A stretch of DNA of 64,000 nt from Sporolactobacillus spathodeae (GTDB lineage: Bacteria; Bacillota; Bacilli; Bacillales; Sporolactobacillaceae): contig NZ_JAFBEV010000006.1 of assembly GCF_016908935.1 (NCBI RefSeq), positions 1 to 64,000 of the forward strand, given 5' to 3'. Position 1 is the stretch's first letter, and every line of letters starts with the position of its first letter. The translations under genes and the position numbers were made by a program. This document shows, piece after piece, positions 35,372 through 42,185 of this stretch. The notes under the pieces were generated by a model. That model had not been told where the DNA came from. It saw nothing but the letters and a program-made list of their open reading frames with translations, and ran no database searches.

Positions 35372-35736
35372 TGGGCATCATTCCTTATGAGGTTTGCTAT
35401 CGTTTTCGCCTTTTCTTCATTCAGAGGTTTATTTATGAAAGTCAAAACACCCATTTTATCTATCACTTCGCGTACTTTATGCTGCACGTCGGCAGAAAGA
35501 ACAATAATTTTTGCATCAATGTCAATCTTCTTTACTTCCTCAATAAGATCCTGACCGCGTAATTTAGGCATAAGAAGATCAATAATCATAAAATCCGGCT
35601 TAATCTCTTTATACTTCTCGAGTCCTTCCAAACCATCATCAGCAAAATGCTGAACAGCATCAGGAATGAACTGTTTGATCAGACCGGATGTCACCTTCTG
35701 GGAAAACCTCGAGTCGTCGACAATAAGTATATTCAT
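35368..35736 (-). CDS. Single-domain CheY-like response regulator
   Basis: This receiver domain of about 122 residues has no output domain. The acidic pocket (VDDSR) and phosphoacceptor D53 (MIIDLLMPKLRG) are present, with the switch Ser in LSADV and Lys in INKPLN. GGTG lies before tandem ATGs at 35739 and 35736. It is the first gene of the operon with cheC and the PAS-GGDEF gene. No histidine kinase is adjacent, so the phosphodonor is unknown. Confidence 0.88.
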   Translation of the reverse strand: MNILIVDDSRFSQKVTSGLIKQFIPDAVQHFADDGLEGLEKYKEIKPDFMIIDLLMPKLRGQDLIEEVKKIDIDAKIIVLSADVQHKVREVIDKMGVLTFINKPLNEEKAKTIANLIRNDAQ

Positions 35737-36008
35737 CATTCTATCACCACTTTTCCAATAATGGCTATACGGCGTTTCCGCCACTTGCGAAAGTATAAAG
35801 CAACCGAATGCCTCATGACTAAAGTCACAGCAATTGATTTAATTATACATGAATCACCTATGAAAGCACAGAATAAATCGTTTTAAATAAAGAGATCCAG
35901 TCAATGAGTTGCTATTTTTTCCAGAGTTTTACATTGGTTGCTGAGGTCGACATAAATTAAACCATGCCCACTGCAAGTTTTTTTTCATGTTGACTGACAC
36001 ATCCGGAT

Positions 36009-36887
36009 TCAACGCAATTTGTTTTGGCCATCGTAGGACGTTAAAATGCCATATAAATCTGGGCGGCGATCGCGGAAGATCCCCCACTCCATCCGCTGAA
36101 GCGCCAATGCATCTAAATCAAAAGTTTCAACCAGAATTTCTTCATCCGTTCGCCCAGCTTCCTGAAGCAAGTTTCCTTGTGGTCCGGCAATAAAGGAGGA
36201 ACCGTAAAAGGTAATTGATGAATCATCGTCCGACTCAGCGCCAATTCGGTTCGAGGCAATAACCGGAATCAGATTCGATGCTGCATGACCAAGCATGCAG
36301 GTCTGCCAATGCTGCTTCGAATCAATCGATGAATCGTATGGCTCTGACCCAATTGCCGTCGGATAGAATAATAATTCAGCGCCCATTAACGCCATGCAGC
36401 GCGCCGATTCAGGAAACCACTGATCCCAGCAGATACCGACGCCGATTTTTCCATAGCGGGTTTCCCAGACTTTAAAACCGGTATCGCCTGGATTGAAGTA
36501 GAATTTCTCCTCATAACCCGGTCCGTCCGGGATGTGGCTTTTTCGATAGACGCCAAGTACCGTTCCATCCGCATCAATCACCGCGATTGAATTGTACAAC
36601 GCATTGTTCTTCTTCTCATAAAAGCTGATCGGCAGCACCACTTGAAGTTCTTTAGCAATCGGCTGGAAATAGGCAATGGCCTGGTTTGAATCCCGATCGC
36701 AGGCCAACTTATAATAGTCAACTTTCTCCTTCTGACAGAAATACGGTGTCTCAAATAATTCCTGCAGCAAGATAATTTGGGCACCTAGTCCCGATGCTGT
36801 GCGGATAAGTTTCTCCGCCCGTTTCAAGTTCTCGTCAAGTGACCAAGAGCAGCGCATTTGTGTCGCCGCGACTGTAACCTTTCTCAA
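36009..36887 (-). CDS. aguB: N-carbamoylputrescine amidase
   Basis: This 292-residue nitrilase-superfamily enzyme hydrolyses N-carbamoylputrescine to putrescine in the agmatine route of polyamine synthesis. The triad is visible as Glu in LLQELFETPYF, Lys in YRKSHIPDGPGY and Cys in GICWDQWFPESAR. Its ATG overlaps the stop of aguA by four bases. It is cytosolic and full length for the family. Confidence 0.92.
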   Translation of the reverse strand: MRKVTVAATQMRCSWSLDENLKRAEKLIRTASGLGAQIILLQELFETPYFCQKEKVDYYKLACDRDSNQAIAYFQPIAKELQVVLPISFYEKKNNALYNSIAVIDADGTVLGVYRKSHIPDGPGYEEKFYFNPGDTGFKVWETRYGKIGVGICWDQWFPESARCMALMGAELLFYPTAIGSEPYDSSIDSKQHWQTCMLGHAASNLIPVIASNRIGAESDDDSSITFYGSSFIAGPQGNLLQEAGRTDEEILVETFDLDALALQRMEWGIFRDRRPDLYGILTSYDGQNKLR

Positions 36888-37927
36888 CGCTTATTTCCTC
36901 CTTTGCCAGCAGGCAATTGCTGTGTCGCACAATGCACATTGCCGCCTTCTGAAATGATTGCCGTACCGTCTATCGTCCGAATCCGGCGATTTGGAAACGT
37001 GCGACTCAAAATATCGCATGCAGCTTGATCCGTCTCCGCCGCCTCGCCGCCAAATACAGGCAGTATTAGGCCATCATTCACCAGATAAAAATTCATATAG
37101 CTTAAAGTCAGACGCTTGCCTCGGTAATAGCGGGCCGGCGGCTGTTGCACGGGAATCACTTCGAGTTTGCGCCCGGCTGCATCGACGGTTTGTTCCAGTA
37201 TTGCCAAATTTTCCTGGGTCACCGTATAGTTTTCATCGCTTGGGTCTTCGCAAACTTGAATCAATACTTTACCCGGTGCTGCAAAGCAAGCCAAATTATC
37301 CACATGGCCATCGGTTTCATCGCCGCTCAGCCCTTTTTTCAGCCAGATGATCTGACGGATAGCCAAATAATCCTTTAATAACGCACTGATCGTCTCTCGT
37401 GACTCTTTAGGATTGCGATTCGGATTAAGTAGGCATTGCTCCGTCGTCAGCAATGTGCCTTCACCATCCACATGGATTGAACCGCCTTCAAGAACGAGCG
37501 GCGCATTAAAGCGGGGCAGATTGAAGCTATCCAGTAACATACCCGCCAGCCGATCATCACGATCATACGGTGTATATTTCTCGCCCCATGCGTTGAAGCG
37601 CCAATTAATTCCGCCCACTTGTCCATCTGCAGCAACAAGAAAAGTTGGCCCATTATCCCGAAACCACGAATCATCATGTGCCATTGACAAAACCCGAACA
37701 TTTTTCCCCTGATAAATTTTCTCCAGCGTACCTGCCTCTTCTGGATTAGCAAGGATCGTTACTGGCTCAAATTCAGCGATAGCGGAAGCAAATTGTGAAT
37801 AGCCCGTTGCGACCTGTCGGTAATTCTCTGGAAAACACATCGAACCTCTAACCGGCCAAGCGATGAATGTACACGCGTGACGTTCCCATTCTGCCGGCAT
37901 TCGAAAATGTAACACTGAAGGAACCAT
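36884..37927 (-). CDS. aguA: Agmatine deiminase
   Basis: This protein of about 347 residues is a guanidino-modifying enzyme. It converts agmatine to N-carbamoylputrescine, feeding aguB next to it. The nucleophilic cysteine is C333 in GGNVHCATQQLPA; other family blocks are DDSWFRDNGPTFLV, LVLEGGSIHVDGEGTLLTTEQCLL and DETDGHVDNLACF. The ATG at 37927 has GGAGG eleven bases upstream; an earlier ATG at 37960 lacks a site and would place GGAGG inside the coding region. It is the first gene of the aguA-aguB operon. Confidence 0.92.
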   Translation of the reverse strand: MVPSVLHFRMPAEWERHACTFIAWPVRGSMCFPENYRQVATGYSQFASAIAEFEPVTILANPEEAGTLEKIYQGKNVRVLSMAHDDSWFRDNGPTFLVAADGQVGGINWRFNAWGEKYTPYDRDDRLAGMLLDSFNLPRFNAPLVLEGGSIHVDGEGTLLTTEQCLLNPNRNPKESRETISALLKDYLAIRQIIWLKKGLSGDETDGHVDNLACFAAPGKVLIQVCEDPSDENYTVTQENLAILEQTVDAAGRKLEVIPVQQPPARYYRGKRLTLSYMNFYLVNDGLILPVFGGEAAETDQAACDILSRTFPNRRIRTIDGTAIISEGGNVHCATQQLPAGKGGNKR

Positions 37928-38206
37928 TTCTGTTAAAGCCTCCGTCTTTCCGCCTAACATCGAGGCGCGAACGATTTAAATTTCTTCCTTAAGAATAACG
38001 GATTTCTGCTCAGAAGCAAAATCATTTCTCAATCTCGTTTTATTTCATTTATATTACATTAATCTTTCTTTTTTTAATCATTTAGTCATTATCCAGTAAC
38101 AAAGTCGAAATGTTAGAATTGTACAATAATAAAGTCGAATAAGAAATGATACATAGGAAACAAAAAAATTATTGGCGACTTTTGGCGGAGCGAGGTAAAG
38201 ACTGAA

Positions 38207-38644
38207 ATGAAAAAATGGCTTATTTCTTGCGGAATTGTCTGTGTGCTCTTTGCAACGTCACTGAATACAGGACATGCGAACTCGGTTTCCGGTTCGAGAA
38301 TTGTCCAACTCGCGATGACTCATCATGAGCGGTATATGTACGGCAGCACCGATTGTTCCGCGCTTACCCGCAAAGTTTATGGCTCTGTCGGCATTCGTCT
38401 GCCGCGCACGTCGCGTCAGCAAGCGAGAGTTGGAAAGCCAGTCAGGATATCTAATTTACGAGCAGGCGATCTCGTCTTTTTCGCAACAGGACGGAGAGGC
38501 GTCATCAGTCATGTCGGTATTTATACTGGCAACGGACGGATGATTGACGCGGAGTATAGTGGTGTAAGACAAACCGGTATTTTTACTGGGTCAACCGCGC
38601 ATTACTGGAAGTCAAAATACATAACCGCTCGTCGCATCCTATGA
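38207..38644 (+). CDS. Secreted NlpC/P60 endopeptidase
   Basis: This 145-residue protein has a signal peptide (KWLISCGIVCVLFATSL, cleavage near GHA) followed by an NlpC/P60 domain. The catalytic cysteine is in GSTDCSALTRKVY and the histidine in ISHVGIYTGNG. It should cleave gamma-D-Glu-mDAP bonds in peptidoglycan stems. There are no SH3 or LysM wall-binding repeats, so it is a minimal single-domain form. It is divergent from aguA and monocistronic; GAGG lies before the ATG. Confidence 0.88.
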   Translation: MKKWLISCGIVCVLFATSLNTGHANSVSGSRIVQLAMTHHERYMYGSTDCSALTRKVYGSVGIRLPRTSRQQARVGKPVRISNLRAGDLVFFATGRRGVISHVGIYTGNGRMIDAEYSGVRQTGIFTGSTAHYWKSKYITARRIL

Positions 38645-38758
38645 TAATCAATTTGTGCCAATAGCCATTTATCATTTACTGCGAATGTCTCACGTCTTTT
38701 CTTGGTTAGTATGCCTTCCTTTTAAGCAAACGTGTACGATGTGTCGCTGCTTTTCTTT

Positions 38759-39961
38759 TCATTCTTTTAATTCAATCAGCGAATCAGCAAGCGTTGCTGC
38801 TGCTTCATAATGGCCTCGAAAAACTTTGTTTTTTCCGTTCCGTTTCGCCTCATAGAGCGCTGCATCACAGGAAACATACAAGGATTCAATAGTCGTTTCC
38901 GCGTCTGGCATCAAGGTTAGTAGACCAATACTGATCGAATAACTCAAGGTACCGTTTCCCATCCGGATAATGGCGTGAGAGACAGTCTCTCTCATTTTTT
39001 CCGCGAATATACCGGACATCTCTTCATCTGCCCCCGGCAGCAACAGGCAAAATTCATCGCCGCCGAATCGACTGAAAATCATTTCCCCACTTATCAATGA
39101 ATAAATTCGATTTGCAAGATCCTTGAGCACGAGATCGCCAATTTCATGACCATAAGTATCATTGACTGCTTTAAAATTATCGATATCGAACAACAGAAAA
39201 GAAAGCGGTGCATGGGTGCGTTTGCAGCGCTGCAGGTGCTTCACTGTACGTTCAAAGAAGGCACGTCGATTCAACGCTTGTGTCAAATAATCAATCGTCG
39301 CTTGACGCGTCAATTTCAATGCAACCATTTCATTTTTAATCATGATAAATCCGGTATTGCTAAGAAAAAAGCCAAGATAGATGCCAAACAGAGAGATTAC
39401 GCGCATCCATTCAGGACGCAAGGCGATTAGCGACATATTACGAAGCACGTCAAGACATGCAATTGTCCCGGAACAAACAACAATGATTAGAAAGAAAAAG
39501 CTCATGACACGGATAAGCGGAGATTCTTTTCTTTTTTTTCTCAAATAAAAGGCTGGAGCCACGACAAAGCTGCCAAATCCTGCTGAAAAATAAGCGAGCA
39601 ATACATCCGACTGCTGATCCAGCCTCAAGATCCACAGGAAAGTTGCCAAGCCAGCACCAAGTAAGAGTAAGTAGAGTCGCCGCATCAATCGGCGATAGCA
39701 ATGAATCAATTTCAAAAAAGCGGTAATCTCAAGATAAGCGCCAATAAAAAGCAGCGTATTAACCACCCATAAGATCGACACTTTGTCACTATTTCGTACA
39801 AAAAGATAGAAAATCCAGGTTAATGCAAATAAGCATTTAGAAATGAAGAACTGGCGAAGGACGCGATCACGCTGATGACCAGTCCAATAAGCAAAAATAA
39901 GAAATGCCATGAGTAAATCACTTGATGAGAGAACAACCAGAAAAGTTCGCACATCCAACAT
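38759..39961 (-). CDS. Membrane-bound GGDEF diguanylate cyclase
   Basis: This 400-residue protein has about seven predicted membrane segments in residues 1-215, then a GGDEF domain with an intact RFGGDEFCLLLP active site. The segment QATIDYLTQALNRRAFFERT is the typical start of the domain. It should make cyclic di-GMP in response to a membrane signal. No RxxD inhibitory site is obvious before GGDEF (SGEMIFSRFGGDEF). AAGGTGG is ten bases before the ATG. It is monocistronic, 4 kb from the PAS-GGDEF gene. Confidence 0.9.
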   Translation of the reverse strand: MLDVRTFLVVLSSSDLLMAFLIFAYWTGHQRDRVLRQFFISKCLFALTWIFYLFVRNSDKVSILWVVNTLLFIGAYLEITAFLKLIHCYRRLMRRLYLLLLGAGLATFLWILRLDQQSDVLLAYFSAGFGSFVVAPAFYLRKKRKESPLIRVMSFFFLIIVVCSGTIACLDVLRNMSLIALRPEWMRVISLFGIYLGFFLSNTGFIMIKNEMVALKLTRQATIDYLTQALNRRAFFERTVKHLQRCKRTHAPLSFLLFDIDNFKAVNDTYGHEIGDLVLKDLANRIYSLISGEMIFSRFGGDEFCLLLPGADEEMSGIFAEKMRETVSHAIIRMGNGTLSYSISIGLLTLMPDAETTIESLYVSCDAALYEAKRNGKNKVFRGHYEAAATLADSLIELKE

Positions 39962-39989
39962 GAGTCAATAACCACCTTGAGACAGTGTG

Positions 39990-40086
39990 TTTACTTATCG
40001 CTGAGCTGTTTCCTGGCTAATTGATCGCCGGATTCATCAAACAGCGGGTGATACCTGGCCCCTGGTCATTCTTTCAGGACCCTGAA
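39990..40086 (-). other. Unassigned inverted-repeat structure upstream of the membrane GGDEF gene
   Basis: The arms at 39996-40011 and 40039-40053 pair through GCTGTTT/AAACAGC plus outer TATC/GATA bases. A second small hairpin (GGTC/GACC) lies at 40063-40083. No T run follows, so it is not a simple terminator. It lies in the likely 5' leader of the gene starting at 39961. It matches none of the c-di-GMP, SAM or preQ1 riboswitch patterns I know. Confidence 0.35.
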
Positions 40087-40299
40087 AAGTATGAAGAAGA
40101 CAATAAAATTGAATGAAAAAAATGATATATCGACATTTATTATCTCATTTTCAGTGCTAAAATTGTCACCATTTTACCATAAAAAGTGCAAGTTGCGTCG
40201 ATTTTCATTCTATTGCCAAACTATCGATTTCTTTACGAATCCGAATAGGAGAAAAACTAGGCTGTCCATCAGAATGCGACTTTTGATCGTCAGACTTAT

Positions 40300-40405
40300 C
40301 TTGCCCACACTTCAGTTGCTCGCTTGCCGCGGGGGCTGAAGTTCTCTGAACGATGGCGCATCTTAAGTCTCTATTTTTAGTTTCTCTTAAATCTTATACA
40401 ATCTT
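40300..40405 (+). repeat. Partial GC-rich interspersed repeat
   Basis: CAGTTGCTCGCTTGCCGCGG is followed by a shortened GGCTGAAGTTCTCTGAACGATGG segment and the tail TCTTATACAATCTTA. The middle blocks are missing. No gene is supported in 39962-40413; an 82-codon open frame at 40091 has no ribosome site. Confidence 0.55.
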
Positions 40406-40413
40406 AACGCACA

Positions 40414-40439
40414 CAAAAAACGGGGGATGAACTCCCCCG
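40414..40439 (-). terminator. Terminator downstream of the first DUF3992 gene
   Basis: On the minus strand CGGGGGA/TCCCCCG with loop GTTCA is followed by TTTTTT. Confidence 0.9.
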
Positions 40440-40501
40440 CAGATCGCTATCTGTCATCTTAACTATTTTTTAAGCCCTCGTGAATTGCCGTGCAAGTTTC
40501 T

Positions 40502-40945
40502 TTAGCAGGACGGAAGTTTAAAGTTAGGCGTGATGCAGAGTTCACCACGTGCTGGAACAGTAGCAGTAGCCGTCGGCGCCATAACTGTAATCGCGTTAAA
40601 GTTTTGGGCAACGAAGGCCACACTGCTACCCTCATCCACACGAAGGGTCTGTACAACGACACCGCCAACTGCTGGATCACCTCTCCAGAATCGAACGATA
40701 ATGTTACTTGAAGGGTTATCCGTGCTACATTCATAGCTAATGGTTCCGGATGCAATCAGCTTGCAGAGCCCTGGGGCTGTGAAGATTACCCTGTCGACAT
40801 CAAAGGTATTCACTTCCCAGCAACTTTTTAATTGGGTTTCTTCCCGTTCTTGATCGGAACCATCGCAAGTAAAACAAGAGCAGTGAATTTCCTTCTTACT
40901 TTCTTCTGAGTGCTTCTCAGAATGTTTGTTACATTTACAACCCAT
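40502..40945 (-). CDS. DUF3992 protein, endospore-appendage (Ena)-like subunit A
   Basis: This protein of about 147 residues has a flexible, Cys- and His-rich N-terminal connector (C3, C5, C22, C24, C27), then a beta-rich core starting ETQLKSCWEVN (C42) and ending GELCITPNFKLPSC (C137, C147). The core order, including TISYEC, ITVMAP and GELCI, resembles the DUF3992 jelly-roll of the B. cereus Ena1A/Ena1B subunits, whose connector cysteines crosslink the fibre. The ATG at 40945 has GGAGG nine bases upstream. The paralogous gene lies 124 bp upstream in the same direction. It is probably expressed in the mother cell and assembled on the spore (inference). Confidence 0.8.
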   Translation of the reverse strand: MGCKCNKHSEKHSEESKKEIHCSCFTCDGSDQEREETQLKSCWEVNTFDVDRVIFTAPGLCKLIASGTISYECSTDNPSSNIIVRFWRGDPAVGGVVVQTLRVDEGSSVAFVAQNFNAITVMAPTATATVPARGELCITPNFKLPSC

Positions 40946-41069
40946 TGACATATTCCTCCCTGAATCTTACTGCCTCTACGGCAATAATAGTAAATTCAAA
41001 AGACAGTTTTTTGTATAGGTTGCTGCTCTGATTGAATGAACCAATTACGATAAGATGCTGATAAATGGC

Positions 41070-41480
41070 TCAGTCCACATTGAAGATTGGATTAATGCAC
41101 AGTTCACCTTGAGCTGGGGCCATTCCTTTGCGCAGCGTTAGCGTTATCGAATTAAAATCCGACAAGACGAACGATGAGCTGCTACCCTCGTCAACGATAA
41201 AACAATCAACGAGACATTCCTTATTCGGTGGCCCCTTGAAAAATTTTACAAGCGCACGGCCTTCCGGCAAATCGGATGCACATTCAAACTTGATCGTTCC
41301 AAAAGCTGTCAACGCGCATTCATTCGGAGCTGTAAAGATAACTCTTTCTTTATCCTTTTTATTAACTTGCCAGCAGCTTTTTAATTGGGTTTCCATTTTA
41401 TTTTCCCGAATCTTTTCCTCGCCATTTGCCGGAAAATAATAGTCCCAACCGCCGGAATGATGTTTCTGATAATCCACCAT
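41070..41480 (-). CDS. DUF3992 protein, endospore-appendage (Ena)-like subunit B
   Basis: This 136-residue paralogue shares ETQLKSCW, RVIFTAP, GTIKFEC and GELCIN with its downstream neighbour. The 28-residue N-terminal extension is Tyr/His/Gly-rich but lacks cysteines. Core cysteines C36 and C128 match the two conserved core positions in Ena-type DUF3992 proteins, and an extra KECLVDC pair is present. AAGGGG lies nine bases before the ATG at 41480. It lies first in the pair; a sporulation-type -10 candidate sits upstream. It may be a major or adaptor subunit; which cannot be told. Confidence 0.78.
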   Translation of the reverse strand: MVDYQKHHSGGWDYYFPANGEEKIRENKMETQLKSCWQVNKKDKERVIFTAPNECALTAFGTIKFECASDLPEGRALVKFFKGPPNKECLVDCFIVDEGSSSSFVLSDFNSITLTLRKGMAPAQGELCINPIFNVD

Positions 41481-41539
41481 CAGTAAGGTCCCCTTCCAAG
41501 TTAAATGATTCATTACTAGTTAATGATGCAGACCCATAG

Positions 41540-41570
41540 ACTGTATGGTTTTCTGCACAGATCAACCGTC
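41540..41570 (-). promoter_or_regulatory. Candidate mother-cell sigma (SigE-like) -10 upstream of the DUF3992 pair
   Basis: CATACAGT on the minus strand (41547 to 41540) matches the SigE -10 pattern CATACANT, about 60 bp before the ATG. The -35 region around GGTTGATC is a weak match. Assignment is inference. Confidence 0.35.
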
Positions 41571-41603
41571 CATTTTTCTATTTGCAGACAAAAGCACAAA
41601 AAA

Positions 41604-41627
41604 ACGGAGCGAAACAAACATAGTATA
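41604..41627 (+). promoter_or_regulatory. Candidate SigK-like promoter of the Cys-rich gene
   Basis: CATAGTATA at 41619-41627 fits the SigK -10 pattern CATAnnnTA. A possible -35 AC at 41604-41605 is closer than usual. It lies 32 bp before the ATG of the 25-cysteine protein. Confidence 0.3.
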
Positions 41628-41658
41628 GGACGTTAAAAGATTTCCGGAGGGATACAAA

Positions 41659-41934
41659 ATGTCCTGTAACTGTCACAAGAAATGCGGAAACTGTTGCTGC
41701 AGAAACCGCCTAAAGAAATGTAAAGTAAAACATTGCCATTCCTGTTGCTGTCCTTGTTTTGTGTGTGTTCCCTGCCATCCTTGCTGCTGGCCTTGCTGTT
41801 CCCATGATTTTCCGGAGCCATGGACACCCTGCCATTGCCATAAAAAACCAAGCCCTTGTCCAACACCTTGTGAACAGGAAAAGCCACATCCTCGCCGCTC
41901 ATGCTGCTCAGACACGGACGACGATGTCTGCTAA
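41659..41934 (+). CDS. Cysteine-rich (25 of 91 residues) coat-like protein
   Basis: This 91-residue protein has 25 cysteines, arranged as CxC, CCC and CPC clusters, with many His, Lys and Pro and an acidic tail (SDTDDDVC). There is no signal peptide or membrane segment. Such composition is typical of insoluble, disulfide-crosslinked spore coat or exosporium proteins, though no named family could be assigned. GGAGGG lies seven bases before the ATG. It is divergent from the two DUF3992 genes, sharing a 178-bp promoter region. The composition would also fit a metal-binding protein, but the genomic context favours the spore surface. Confidence 0.75.
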   Translation: MSCNCHKKCGNCCCRNRLKKCKVKHCHSCCCPCFVCVPCHPCCWPCCSHDFPEPWTPCHCHKKPSPCPTPCEQEKPHPRRSCCSDTDDDVC

Positions 41935-41944
41935 GCGCTTAATG

Positions 41945-42098
41945 AGAAAAACTTGCGTAGCCCATTTACGCTCCGTCTACTCGCTTGCCGCGAGCGCCGC
42001 GCGTCTCCTCAGACAAGCTAGATTCTGCGGGGGCTCACTTGGCTCGCTTTTTACACAATCGCCAGCGCACCTCGCTGCGAAAAACTTATACTTCTTAT
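41945..42098 (+). repeat. GC-rich interspersed repeat after the Cys-rich gene
   Basis: This is a nearly full copy with CTCGCTTGCCGCGAGCGCC, GCGTCTCCTCAGACAAGC, TCTGCGGGGGCTCACTTGG and a decayed right end (CTCGCTTTTTACACAATCGCC), tail TTATACTTCTTATCTC. Confidence 0.75.
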
Positions 42099-42102
42099 CT
42101 CT

Positions 42103-42142
42103 AAAAAAAAATCGAAGCAAAAAACATGCTTCGATTTTTTAT
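42103..42142. terminator. Bidirectional terminator between the Cys-rich and Sel1 genes
   Basis: AATCGAAGCA/TGCTTCGATT (42110-42119 and 42127-42136) is flanked by A8 on the left and T6 on the right, so it can serve both strands. Confidence 0.88.
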
Positions 42143-42185
42143 CTCTTCATTCAGCTGTTTGGTGCTACAAGAAACCGCTCGGCTG

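Noticed and set aside
40091-40339. 82-residue reading frame
   Set aside because: No ribosome site, composition like non-coding AT-rich DNA, and its 3' end is in a repeat copy.
40459-40755. 98-residue frame opposite in phase to the first DUF3992 gene
   Set aside because: It is an out-of-phase shadow; the DUF3992 frame has the ribosome site and family match.
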